A DNA stretch of 64,000 nt from Monilinia fructicola. Taxonomy: Eukaryota; Ascomycota; Leotiomycetes; Helotiales; Sclerotiniaceae. Shown here piece after piece: positions 23,362-35,711 of the stretch. The DNA lies in assembly GCA_008692225.1 (NCBI GenBank), contig VICG01000004.1, positions 1,798,501-1,862,500 on the forward strand, written 5' to 3'. Within the stretch, counting starts at the first letter, position 1, and the number at the start of each line of letters is the position of its first letter. Below the pieces are notes generated by a model. The model was not told where the DNA came from. It searched no databases and saw only the letters and a program-made list of their open reading frames with translations. The translations under genes were made by a program, and so were the position numbers.

Positions 23362-25093
23362 ATGATAGCATCATTTTCTTCGAGGACGGCTCGGACTTTG
23401 ACTGCGACTACGATTACGACTGCGACTGCGACTGCGACGACGAGATTATTTGCTTCTTGGGGCGCTTTGAAGGTTGGGTTGACGTTGAAGGTATGTGGGG
23501 ATATTGGAAAGTTCGGCGTGGTTGGATGGAGGGATGGTTGTTTTTGTCTGAGGGGGATTTTGGTTTGCTGGGAGGAGTGTGATGGGTGTGATGGGAGGGG
23601 GGAGAGCGGGGGGAATGTGTAAGAGGAGAGGAAGAAAGGATGAATGAATGAATGAAAGAAAGATAGATAGAAAGGATGCAGCTCAAGGGGTTTTTACTAA
23701 CTATTCCTGTGTCTTTGAATAGGATCTCACACCCTCGAGAACGATTGTAAGACAAGCACAAGCACAAGCACCAGGGCAAATACAAATACACACTCGCAAA
23801 ATGCATATTCAAAGTATTCCGATGTGGGAGGGGACCATGAATAATTATGCGTATTTAGTGGTGGATGAGAAGTCGAGGGATGCGGTGATTATTGATCCGG
23901 CGAATCCTGAGGAGTGAGTTTTGGTTTTGGTTTCGGTTTTGTTTTTGTTTTTGTTTTTGTTTTGGGGAAGGGACGGCGGGTGGAAGAGGGGGGCAGTGGA
24001 TGGGGAATTTTGAGGGGGAGGTGGGAGAGCTGAGATGAGATGTATAAGAGAAAGGCTAATAATCATATCAATAGGGTCGCACCAGTTTTAAAAGAACAAA
24101 TCAAGGAGGGAAAGATTAATTTGATAGCGATTGTCAATACACATCAGTGAGTGGCAAATTTCAATCGAAACAGCATGAATATATTAATGAGTCTTATCCA
24201 GTCACTGGGACCATGCAGGAGGAAACAACAAACTTGTAAGAATCACCTTTTCATCCCTCCTGAGCATTTTGAGTTACAACTAATGCCTCAATTTCTTTTA
24301 GCTTGCCCACCCAGAATTCAAAGGTAAACCCATAATTGGCGGCAAGGACTGTGAGGGGGTTACAAAGACACCGAAAAATGGAGAGGGGTTTAAGATTGGG
24401 GAGATTGACGTGAAGGCACTCTATACGCCGTGTCATACTCAGGATAGTATTTGCTGGTTCATGGAGGATGGAAAGGGCGAGGGAGTGAAGAAGGCTGTTT
24501 TCACGGGAGATACTTTGTTTCATGGTGGTAAGGCTTGGAGGCTTGGGAATCAAGGGTGATGATGATGATGATGGGGCTGACAAGAAATGCTACAGGATGT
24601 GGAAGGTTCTTCGAAGGTACAGCCGAGGAAATGCATACGGCGCTTAATAAGACGCTCGCAGCTGTACCAGACGATACATTTGTTTATGTAAGGTTCCTTT
24701 CCCTTTCTTTCTTTCTTTCCATGGTTATTCAAGGTATAGAATCCAAAACTAACCGTTCAACACAGCCCGGCCATGAATATACAAAAGCCAATGTGAAATT
24801 TGCCGTCTCTGTTTCTCAAAGCGAAGCAATCAAGGCCTTGGAAGCTTTTGCAGACAAGAATAAGCAAACACAAGGAAAATTTACGATTGGGGATGAGAAG
24901 AAGCATAATGTTTTCATGAGAGTGGAGGATCCGGTCATCCAAGAAGCTACTGGGGAAACAGATCCGGTTGAGGTTATGGCAAAACTGAGGGAGCTGAAGA
25001 ACAATTTTAAGTGAGTAAGTATATATCGTTCCTGTGGCGAGGATGAAGATACATACTGATATGGCTTTTAGAGAACCAGTTGCAAAGATCTGA
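23362..25093 (+). CDS. hydroxyacylglutathione hydrolase (glyoxalase II)
   Basis: Hydrolyses S-D-lactoylglutathione to D-lactate and glutathione, the second step of methylglyoxal detoxification. Eight exons: 23362-23490, 23723-23913, 24075-24146, 24202-24235, 24302-24527, 24596-24687, 24766-25010 and 25072-25093. They join in frame to 336 residues. The metallo-beta-lactamase motif THHHWDHAGG spans the exon 3/4 junction. Further marks are a second metal ligand region with TPCHTQDS, FTGDTLFHGGCGRFFEG, and the C-terminal GHEYTKANVKFA. The first 43 residues are Ser/Thr/Arg/Ala-rich with no acids (MIASFSSRTARTL), a good mitochondrial presequence. A second in-frame Met at 23801 (MHIQSIPMWEG) matches the usual cytosolic start. 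Thus one gene could make two forms. Family is certain; dual targeting is inference. Confidence 0.94.
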
Positions 25094-25679
25094 TGACGTG
25101 GTGACTGTTGGGCAAATAGATACTTGGTAGTATCCAAACCAGATTGGTATGCAATACAATTATGTAAAGTTATATAAGCCATGAATACATCCCCATCAAG
25201 ATCAAGTCTGAATGCAATTCCAAAAGCATCCCATACCAATTCGTGAATATATTCTTTCTTACCCCTCACTTTCCTATATGAAAGGAGAGAAACGTCCGAA
25301 AAGAGTGCATGCACAGCATGAAGCGGTGGATCGACGCATACAGAGTATGTTGATGATAATGACGTAATCCTTCCGATGATTCTTGATTTCGGAGCTTTTG
25401 TTCCTCGCCCTCCACAGTATTCCCTCCATCTCCACATCCTAGGTATATCTACTCTACTATCACAGCACCCGAAATCGGATGATCCATGAAACAAACACCA
25501 ACCAAAGCCATATAACGCCCCAGTCATCTTTTGGGTGAAGGTATCAGCGTCTGACGTTCCAGGCATCTCGACGCGAATTCTTGGTGCGCTTCTAGGGCCC
25601 CTCGCAGATTCGATCCCGGGTATTCGTCTCATCGGCCGAGAGCTCGCATCTCATTCTCATTCTCATCATCATCATCATC
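25094..25679. other. intergenic with antisense open frame
   Basis: Separates glyoxalase II and the OBAP-like gene. A long minus-strand open frame (25632-24757) covers it and runs into the antisense of glyoxalase exons; I treat it as chance. A short CATCAT run (25652-25679) immediately precedes the next start codon. Confidence 0.4.
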
Positions 25680-26949
25680 ATGGCGCATCAACATCTGGCA
25701 CGTGGCGCGCCGGGTCCGGACCCGAGCTTGAAGGATGCTGTTTTGGAGATGGGCGCTGGTGGGTGGATCTTTCGGTTTTGTTCTGTTGTGTCGTGTTGAG
25801 CGCGGTGCGGTGTGGCGCGGTTTGGTGCTTTGAGGCGGGGCGGGCGGTTGGCACGATGGATCTCGGGATCTGGGGACGCTAATCCGGTGCCGTGCTTAGG
25901 GATGACGCAGGATTTTGCGCCGGTCCGGGCGATTTGCGCACACTTGAACGCGTTTCATGTCTATGCGGATGAACCGGGGAGGAGCGTCGAGGCAAATCAC
26001 TATTGTACGCATTTGAGCGCCGAGGTGAGTTTGGGAGTTTTCTTGGTGGGGTTCTGCGTGGGTGGTGGTTGAGGTTGGAGGGGAGGGTGAGGCGGGGATT
26101 GGAATTGGGGTTCGGAAGGAGAGGGTGTGGGGCGGGAGACGGGGAGCGGCTGCGGTTCGGCGTTGTTGGGATTTGGCGAAGTCGTCAATCAGATGTCGTC
26201 TCTCAGAGAGGCTGGCTGGGTGCGAGGATTTCGGATGTGCGCGGGGATTTGGAAAGGGTTTGGCGAGTGCGACGGCGCATCAACAAGATGTCGCGGTCAC
26301 TAATCGTAGATGGTATGTTTGTTGTAGGTTCGGCAATGCTTAATCTACGATGCGCCAGCGAATCCGGCGAGGTTGATTGGGGTCGAGTATATGATTACGC
26401 GGAGACTTTACGAGAAGCTTGAAGAGGAAGAGAGGAAACTTTGGCATTCGCATGATTACGAGGTTTGTCTTGTCTCTTTCTTCACCTGCTGGGGGGGGGG
26501 GGAATCCATATGTTGACTTCTGCACAAAGGTTAAATCTGGCATGTTGATCCTCCCCAACCCAAAGATTCCAGATGCCGTCTGGACGGTGGCGGAAACGGC
26601 CGAGATGAAGGAGATCGTAGGGCTGTATGGGAAGACATTTCATTTCTGGCAGACGGATAGGGGGGATGAGTTACCGTTGGGCATGCCGGTTTTGATGGGG
26701 AGTTTTACAAAGGATGAACAGGTATGTGGTGATTTTTCTGGGGGCGAGGAGGATGAGGGAGGGGCAGGAAGAGAGGGTGATGTGAAACGGGATTTGCTAA
26801 TCGTACGCGGTGGGGATTAGGTGCCGTGGGAGAAAGTCACAGAAAGAGACGAGAGGTTTGGTGTTGAGACGGGGAGGAAAAGGGAGGCGAGGAAGGAGAT
26901 TGAGAATGTGGATATTCATCCGGATGCGGATCAAGTTTGGAAGAAGTGA
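25680..26949 (+). CDS. DUF1264 / OBAP-like protein
   Basis: Five exons: 25680-25758, 25900-26024, 26328-26462, 26530-26721 and 26821-26949. All phases agree and give 219 residues, the usual size for DUF1264 proteins, which include plant oil-body-associated protein (OBAP). Recognised blocks in order are [83 protein letters not shown] and [14 protein letters not shown]. Conserved His and Cys in [10 protein letters not shown] and NHYCTHL suggest a metal or cofactor site, but the biochemical role in fungi is not established. The introns and exons are more G-rich than those of neighbouring genes, and a G9 run lies in intron 3 near 26492. The start at 25680 follows a CATCAT repeat. Family confidence is high; function open. 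Confidence 0.9.
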
Positions 26950-27365
26950 GTGAGGATACATCGTACGTGCGTCGTGGAGGAGGACTCAATTTGTTCTCTT
27001 TGAAATATGATTCGGATTGATGATATTGTCGGCATTATTGAGGTAAATTAACATCAACATTAACAATTTCAATCATTCAACATAAATAATTCCAATCATT
27101 CATCATTCATCATTCCCTCACTCCAACCAATTAATGACTCAAGTATCCATTATAGTATTCATTCCAATGTGGAAACAATGTGAATATAATGTGCCAGTAG
27201 TCTACAGTACGTACAATACAGTAATCTTACCATCCATCCTCCCACCAACTTCCCCACCTCAAATTCCAGCCCCAACTTAAACCAAGCACGAGCCTCTCAG
27301 CATGAATGATTAAAGTATATCGCAAAATAAACGGCCCCTCTCCAACAAACAACACAAACACCCAA
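26950..27365. other. intergenic
   Basis: AT-rich with CAATCATTCA-type repeats (~27070-27115). 3' flank of the OBAP-like gene and 5' flank of tRNA-Phe. No gene seen. Confidence 0.45.
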
Positions 27366-27478
27366 GCGGCTTTAGCTCACTTGGGAGAGCGCCAGACTGA
27401 AGTTCACTTCTGTTCCCGCAGCATCAAGCAATTGATCTGTTTATCTGGAGGCACTGTGTTCGATCCACAGAAGCCGCA
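27366..27478 (+). tRNA. tRNA-Phe(GAA) with intron
   Basis: The mature ends GCGGCTTTAGCTCA... and ...AAGCCGCA form a perfect 7-bp acceptor stem. The D arm (AGCTCACTTGGGAGAGC), the anticodon stem CCAGA/TCTGG and the T arm CTGTGTTCGATCCACAG are all present. The anticodon GAA is at 27399-27401. A ~40-base intron (27403-27442) sits one base 3' of the anticodon, the standard place in eukaryotic nuclear tRNAs. Internal A and B boxes are intact. Confidence 0.96.
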
Positions 27479-27485
27479 TTCTGCG

Positions 27486-27529
27486 ATCTCGAGTCCACTC
27501 GAGATATCATCATTTTGCTCTTTTTTTTT
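27486..27529 (+). terminator. hairpin plus T9, probable Pol III stop of tRNA-Phe
   Basis: ATCTCGAG-TCCA-CTCGAGAT (27486-27505) is a perfect 8-bp stem with 4-base loop, followed after 15 bases by nine T (27521-27529). The T run alone suffices for RNA polymerase III termination. The hairpin in front of it is unusual. Confidence 0.7.
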
Positions 27530-27761
27530 CTATCGTTCTTTGGACAGAAAGAACAATGGAGGGAGGAAAGGTCTTTTTTATTTATTTACACTTTTGATTG
27601 AGGAGGATGTATTTATCGGGTTTTGATTTTGTGATTTTTTGTCCAATTTTTTTATATGTGATTAGTAAGAAATTGAATGTTAAGATATACTACTGTATTA
27701 TACAACCCTGGAGTGCGAAAGTAGAAAAGAATATATCCATGGATAGGTTTTGATGGGCTTT

Positions 27762-27927
27762 TGTAAGAGATTGATTGTATTAAATTAAGATGAGGATTTT
27801 GTAAAAGTAAGCGGAGCCCTTTTTATGGGCCTTGTTTACTTAAGTTAAGCTAGGCTAATCTAAGATAAGCTAGGCAAATTAGGCTAATATAGTTATGTGA
27901 CTATGAGATTGATAATATATTGTAATA
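27762..27927. repeat. LTR, left copy (166 bp)
   Basis: Aligns end to end with 34387-34552. It shares TGTAAGAGATT, AAGCTAGGCTAATCTAAGATAAG and the ATGAGATTGATAATA end. It keeps several G and C that the right copy has lost (AGTAAGCGGAG against AGTAAATAAAG) and has lost others itself. Confidence 0.93.
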
Positions 27928-30900
27928 AATGCCGCTAATAGAAAATGCTTTATTTCAAAATATAAAAATAAAAAAAAAATAAAGAAAATATATTATACAA
28001 TCTCTTATTATCTTTTATTATTTTATTTTTTAAAAGTTTTAATAACTTTTATCGAAATATATTTTGTTACTTATTATTTATTTTATTTTATAGTTCTTTT
28101 TTAATATTGTATTAAATACTTTACTATAATTCCTTCATTTCTTTTATATTGTTCTTATTTGCGCAAAATTTGATTAATAATTAACTTTGGATTTTGCAAA
28201 ATTTCTTATACGAAAAGTTATTGATAAAGGTTTTTGGTAGAGTTTGGTAAAGGCTTAAAATATACAATATTAATAATTGAATATATTTTTATTAATTTGG
28301 GCAATTTAATTTGATATACTAAACGATTTACTTTTTTCAATATTTTGAAAGATTCTATAAATTACTACTTAATTTTAGTATTTCACTCTATAAAATCAAG
28401 TATATTATAATTATAATAAAATTTTAATAAAATCTAATTATTGATCTCGAAAAATATTAGTTTATAGTATTTATTATATTAGTGTTTTATATATATTATT
28501 GCAAACTTTATTATATTAATAGTTTTAATTAAAGTAGATTTGTATTTTCTGTTAATTAATAGTTTAATAGAATAAATTTGGATTAGAAGTTTTACAGGTT
28601 CAAATTTAGCTCGTAAAGGGATTATCTCCAAAAATTTTATAATAGCTTTAATTACAATATTAAAAGATTTTTTGATTCGTGAATTATACATTATTATAAT
28701 AACGAATATATTAGTTTTATATAAAATAAAGTTTAATAATGTAACAATTAAATAAAGCAAAATTTTAAATTAATAAAAAATATCTTCTATAATAGCTAAA
28801 TAATAGTGTAAAGTAATTTCAATTATTTGATTAATATATTTATTAATACTATCGGTTTAAAAATGCTAAACAATAATAAAGAGTAATTTAATACCTAATA
28901 AATTTATAATATTTTTTTATATTTTTAGAAATAAACTTTTTATTTCAATCTAATATTATTATTTAAGGAATTTCTTATAAAACTTATAACAAATGTATAA
29001 TCAAAATATTTTTCTATTAAACTATTATTCAAATTAATTTATTTAGGATTAATATAATGGTTTTTAAAAATTTATTAATAATTAATAAACTATAATTAAA
29101 TAAATCTAAAATAAATTAAAATAAAGCAAGTATAAAATTAATAAAAATTATATAAAAAATATATAAAAGAATTAAAATTAATTGTAAGTTACTATAAGGT
29201 TAATAATATAAAATTAATAATATTCTGTATTAATAAATAACAATAATATAAATAAGCTTAAATCTTTTTTAAAATATTAAAAACATAAAAGTTAGCTAAA
29301 ACCCTTTTATAGATTTTGTTATAACTGAAATATTTAAGCTGATTATATACATAATTAAAAATTTTAGTTTTTAATAACTTAAATACCATTGTATAAATCT
29401 ACAAATAAATTTAATTAGTTTTTGTATAAAATATTTTATTTTTAAATTTAAAAAATAATTTTATAATATTAATTCCTAGTTTAGAATTTTTTTTAATTTA
29501 TTTAATAAAATTAGAAGTTCTAGTATTTATATTATAAGCTTATTTTAATTTTTACAACTAGGTTTTACTAATTTATAAAATAATTATAGGATATCCTTAA
29601 GATTTTATTAAATTAATATTATAAATTAGTTTAATTATAGAATTTTGTTATTTATTAACTATAATACTAATAATATAAAATTTTAATAAAGTATTTAGTA
29701 TAATATTCAATTATTTTGGTTTGTATTATACTTTAAATTGGAATCTGAATAAGTATTCGAAACTTTAGAGATATTATGGGTTTAATTTAATTAATAATAA
29801 AATATTTATTAAGGTTTAAATTACTATTTAAATAATAATAAAATAATTAGTGTAAATAATAATTAGTAGTTTTAAAAATTTAATAAAATACCAGATTCTA
29901 CTAATAATTTAATATAAACCTATAATCTCTAATTTAGTGGGTTAGTAGTTAGATTTAGTAACTATAATTAATTTAAACAAAAACATAATAGGTATTATTG
30001 ATTTTTGAGTTGGAGGCTTGATATCGAAATAGTAGATCATACTTTTGATATTATTTTTCGAAATATTAATATTAATGTACAATCTCTTTTTCGGATTTAT
30101 ATAATGTAGAATAGTAAATTTTCTAAAAGCATATTGTAATGTATTAAATAAATCTTTTTTTTTTGTAATATCCTTAAATTTTACTAAAACTGTTTTTTTC
30201 TATTATTTTGTTTTAATAATTTTGTTTTTATTATATTCTTAAAGTATTTGATTTAATTCAACTTTTCGTTTTTATAGCGTAACAAAAAGTTTTGTATAAT
30301 AAGGAATGTATTATTGTAGATATTTAATAAAGTCCAAATAATATTTTAATTGTTTTAAGGTTTGTAAGAAAGTTAAAGCTTTAATAATTACTAATTTATT
30401 TGTAGTAGAAGCTAAACCAAGAGTGTTAATTTTTTAATTAAAAAACGTAATTGAAGGATAGGCAAAAAAACATTTTTTTGGATTTAAAATAATATGATAT
30501 TATTTTAATTAATAAAACATTTATTGGAAGTAATTGAGGTACTTTTTAAAGCTGTAATTGAAAATAATAATATTATTAATATAGATTTTTGCAAACTCAT
30601 ACTTAACATAAAAAATGAAATTAATCGAAATTACGATGTTGAATATATACTAGAGAATTCCAAAATCCTATTATAGCGTATGTAAATATTTCCTAATCAC
30701 AATGTGATGATATAATAAAAAACTTTTGGTGTTTTTTCTTAATATACTATTGGTAGAAAAAACTAATACAATTAACTATAGAAATGAATAAGCAATTAAT
30801 AACTATTATAATAATATTTATTTAAATAGAAATCGGGTATATATTAGGGATAGTAATTTAGTTTAAAATTTTAATATTTATAATAATACAATTTTTTTTA

Positions 30901-33900
30901 TTAATAACTCCTTTTTTGTTTATAATATTTTTATAAATATAAAAAATAAGAAAATTAAAGGGAACCGGTATTATAATTTATTTAAGCTAATTTTATTTAT
31001 ATAATTAATTAAACGTTTTATTAATAAGCTTTTAATTCATTTTACTAATTAAATAAACTTTAGCTTTTTTTAATTTAAATTTTTTCTGCTAATTTTTATA
31101 AAAATTAATATATATTTCTTTACTTTTAGAAATCTTAATAAATCTTTTGCAATTTTTTTATACTATAGAATTAACTATAACTATTTCTTAAAGTTTTTAT
31201 TGTTGATATAAATCCCTAAAAATAATTATATTATTTAAAAATATTACTTTCTATTTTAAAATCTTTAAATTGCTTCTAAAAGTTTTATTAGTTTATAAGG
31301 TTATAATTATAGTAATCATTAATAATCCTTTAGTTAAAAAATGTTTAATAAAGCTTTATATAATAATTAATGTTTAAGTGAGGTGATATGTATAAAAATT
31401 ATTTATAGCTATCATTGTTTAAGTATTAAAATTAATTATATTCTTAAGCTTAGTATACTTATAAATAATAACTTTTTTATCATTAGAATTTTTAATTATA
31501 ATCAATTTATATATATCAGATATTAAGAATACAAAAAAACTGAAATTATCTTAATGTATAGGCTTATAAATTATATTATATTCCGGTAAAACAAGTTTAT
31601 TGTTTTTTTTATTTAAAATAATAATAAAAATATAAAAATGGAGTAAAATCATTAGTTTTTCTTTAGCAAAAATAAGGATTTTATATTTAGCAAATTTTGC
31701 TAGTGTAAGAATGTTAATCTGTAGATTTGTATATTAAAATAATGTTACTAGTTGATTATTCAAATCGATAATCTAATCTTTTACAACAGTAATATTAAGG
31801 CTTAATAAAATTTATATATTCAATTTGTTAATAATATAAATCTTATAGTGGAAATATACAAAAAAACTATTAATAGTAAATAAAAAAAAGTTTAAATTTA
31901 TAAAATTATTAATATTATAAAATTAAGATTTTAAATTATAAACTTTTAAAAAAATTTTTATAATATAAATCTTAAACGATATTTTAATAAAATATTTTAA
32001 ATAAAAACTTTTTATTATTATATATAGAATATATTTTAACTTTTTAAATTTATATATAAATCTTAACGATAGAATATATTTTAAATAAAAACTTTTTATT
32101 AATCAAATTTATACTATAATTAGTATTAAAGCAAACAAAATAAATATTATTTTAAAAACTATTCAATATTAATATAATTTTAATATACTTTTAACTTTTA
32201 AAAGTATAATTTAATAATAATTTGCTTTTTAGGGTAATAAATTAAATAATTTATGGTAAAGGTACAATATAAGTAATTATCCCAATAAATTTTATTAGGA
32301 TAATTTAATTAGAATTATTAATAATATAAAAAATTAAAAACTTAATGATTTATAATTAATTAGTAATCTTAAATTTAAAATATTATATAATAGATTTAAA
32401 CTTTGAATATTTATTATAAAAATATAAATATAACTTATTATTAAATAAAAAAAAATTCTTTATATATAAGGTATTCATAATGGTTTTTATTTATATAAAT
32501 ATTAGAAATAATAGAAAGTGAAGTAGAATTATATTTGGAAATATAAATTAAAGAAGTACCCCTTAACTTTTGATTTTTTTTTGCAAAATTTTAAAGTACT
32601 AATATTTAAGTGATAAACGATTTTAAATCTTATATTTTTAATAACCTTTAATATTAATAGTTTATATAATCTAATATCAGTATAATAAATTAAATAAATA
32701 TTTTAAACATTTAAATTCCTATTATTACCCTTAAATTCTTAACTTAATTTATTTTTACTATTTTCCAAATCTTGGTAATAAATTTGATCATATAAATCTT
32801 TTTTATTATGCTTTGCAATAATAATTTTATTATTGATTTCTTTAATTATTTTATTAATTTTAAAGGTTGTTTAAATTTTAGATTTCTGATTATAATAAAA
32901 ATTCTTTTTTTAATATAATTTCTTCTTTAATAATATAGTATTTTTTCTGGTATTATCCTTTAATTTATTAATATTCAATTTTTTATTATTATAAAATTCT
33001 TTGTTAGATAATAAAAGAAAAAAAGAAGAAAAAAGGGTTCTACAATTGTTTTAATAATATAAAATATAAAAAAATTGTTTATTATTGTATTAATTATATA
33101 ATATATTATTTAAATATTAAATATCAAATTAATTATTTTTTTTCTATTTGATTTATTTTATAAAAGTTAATAAATTTATTTTAAAGATAAAGGTAGGAAT
33201 ATAGATTTATAGTTTAATAGATAAATAATAATAAACAATAAATATTTAAGTATATTCGGATTTAATTATATTAATATTACATCTAAAAACCATTAATTTC
33301 TAGATAAACTCTTTAGAATCCTTATATTTTTATATATTACTAATGGTATACTTTAATTTTTCAAATTTCTCTAATATGATTTTAAATAATATCCTAAAGC
33401 AAATCTTTAGCTCAATATATTAATTCTCGATATTAATTTTAAGTTTTATATATGTAATATTTAAGATCTTATTTGTATACTATAATTTAATCTTACTTTT
33501 AAAATATTAATTAAACTAAAAGATAACAATATATAAAACAAATAATCCATTAATAATATTAACAAATTTTGCTTTAATCTAAATAATAAAAAAAAAACAT
33601 TATAATAAATAATTTTGTTATCAACAGTTTTTACAAATAATTTTAATTTATTATCAGAATTAAAGTAATCTAAATCTTATAAATAAAATTAAGTAAATCT
33701 ATTAATTGTAATTTACAAAAATAGTTTTTAAATAATAGCAAAAAGCTACTAGAATTAATCTATTATAAAAGCAATAACATTAAATATACTTATATTCTTA
33801 ATATTTAATATAAATATAAGTAAAAATATAAATAATAAAAAAAATTAATTTAACATTTGAAAAAATTAAGATTTATATAATAACCATAGATTATTTAGAA

Positions 33901-34386
33901 AATTTACAAACTTTTACACAAATTCTGCAAATCTAGTATAATTATTCTATTAGTTAGCAAAAATTTGTAATACAAAAATAATACTGATTAATATAATAAA
34001 TGTATATTCAAATATTAAAAAAAGTATAAATAGTTTATTTATTCTATTATAATTTTTGAAAATTTAAATAATAGTTTTAATTTAATTTACTAATAATTTA
34101 TCTTTAACTTTAAGTTTTTGAATAAAGAAAAGATCAACAAATTATACTTTCTTAAAGATCTAAAGTTGAATTTAACTATAAAATAATGCTTTAAATATAA
34201 CAATACTATTTATACTATATTAAAATATAATAAAATTATATAAACAACACAATAAAAAAAGCTTAAAAAGAACAATTAACATACGAAACGAAAACCGAAA
34301 AGAAAGTTCGATTAAATAGATTATATTTATCCCTAATGCTAATATATAACTGATAATAATAAATAATAAAAAAGCTTGCTATTATT

Positions 34387-34552
34387 TGTAAGAGATTAAT
34401 TGTATTAAATTAAAATAAAGATTTTGTAAAAGTAAATAAAGCCCTTTTTATAGGCCCCACTTATTTAAGCTAAGCTAGGCTAATCTAAGATAAGTTAAGC
34501 GAATTAGGCTAGTATGGTCATATAACCATGAGATTGATAATACACTGTAACA
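34387..34552. repeat. LTR, right copy (166 bp)
   Basis: Partner of the left LTR with the same length and termini. It is followed at once by GCTTT, the same five bases that precede the left LTR, showing target-site duplication on insertion. Confidence 0.93.
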
Positions 34553-34557
34553 GCTTT

Positions 34558-35699
34558 CTAAATGAATGGTTTCGGGGATGATTTCTTATTCCTAGTAGAG
34601 ATAATTGTTGCCTGATTTGTCTGGTGACTTGAGATTGATGGATGTAGATTTATAACTAACCCTTAACATTGTGTATAACCATTCCGACATTCCCCTATCG
34701 AGTCCAATACTCGAGTAGTCACTAGGTTCTTGTCGGGATGACCATGTGATGAGCTAGGCTAGGTGCTATCGCCGCGGCATCATACATATTTACTCGTAGA
34801 TAGCAATCCTTCAAGCAATAACAATAATATTTAGTTCTATGTAAGATGTTCTATAGACTTTACATCACTTCCATGGCGATACCAACAGCTCTTCTACTAA
34901 AGCAAGTACCCAGATCTAACACCCACTTACTTGGCTGGGTATATATCTGCTATTCGGCTTATGTGAAGTCACCCTGATTCATGACCATGGCTACCGAGCT
35001 TCTCTGCATGCGTTGTCGGTGGTTTTGTGTGGCAACTTCACTGTTCGGGCAGGGGAAATGGCATTGGGTAATATCTTTGGACAAACTTCAGATTTGGCTA
35101 CTACTGGTAACCAACCTTAACAAAGGAAGCACCAACAAATCTAGCGAAGATTCCGCAGTTTTGGAGATCTAGATTCCAGAGAGGCAATCAGATAAACAAC
35201 GATCTGTTTTGAGAGAAAGGGAGATTCTCTCCTTGTTGGTGTTTATCTTGACACAGAGTCTGGATTTCCTGTTCTACTCAAGTTTCCCAAGTCTCCACCA
35301 GAGAAATCACTTCTCGCCGTTGAAACCGCCCATCAAGTCCATGTACCGCCAACTTCCCTAGTCCGATGAATCTGGCCGCTCCTGTGATTTGCAAGACACT
35401 CACGTCCACCGCAACCACGCTGTTTGTGTCGTATCGAAGTTGAACAAAACAATATCAAATTCGCTCCCATCGCCCAAGCAAAGAGATTAGCAACCATGCA
35501 AGTCGCAACTGCAAGTTCATTCTTTGCACGCAATTCGATTCCCATCCGGTTTATGCATGCATTCTCTAGGTTGGCGGTTTTCTAGACGGCCTTCTCCATG
35601 CAATTTTTCTCGGACAGCTAGGCCAGAGACTTTCCGTGTTCTAGAGAAACCAAGCCCAGAGCTCCTACAGAGTCAAACCACAGGATTGCGCGCAGGTCC
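34558..35699. other. region right of transposon, no gene seen
   Basis: Base composition returns to normal immediately after the right target duplication. Open frames are below ~65 codons and none shows a motif. Confidence 0.4.
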
Positions 35700-35711
35700 A
35701 GATGTTCAAAA

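Larger units (their letters stand above)
27762..34552. mobile_element. RIP-degraded LTR retrotransposon
   Basis: 6791 bases bounded by two 166-base direct repeats (27762-27927 and 34387-34552), each starting TGTAAGAGATT and ending TGTAA(C/T)A, that is 5'-TG...CA-3'. The element is flanked by the 5-base duplication GCTTT (27757-27761 and 34553-34557). The two LTRs differ almost only by C/T and G/A transitions. The interior is extremely AT-rich with stops in all frames. This is what repeat-induced point mutation does to duplicated DNA in ascomycetes. Coding content is destroyed; the only long frame (28760-28479, minus) holds KFLEIIPLRAKFEPVKLL, which weakly recalls the Ty3/gypsy integrase core. 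If so the element reads on the minus strand. Confidence 0.92.

Noticed and set aside
24757..25632. 291-codon open frame on the minus strand
   Set aside because: It covers glyoxalase II exons 7-8 in antisense plus the spacer. Sense-strand exons are certain by family motifs and splice phase, and the antisense product has no motif.
28479..28760. 93-codon minus frame as a live gene
   Set aside because: It lies inside the RIP-degraded LTR element; at most an integrase relic.
27930..34380. AT-rich block as mitochondrial insertion, centromere or replication origin
   Set aside because: Matching LTRs and the GCTTT duplication explain the exact boundaries as one retrotransposon insertion; AT-richness fits RIP.
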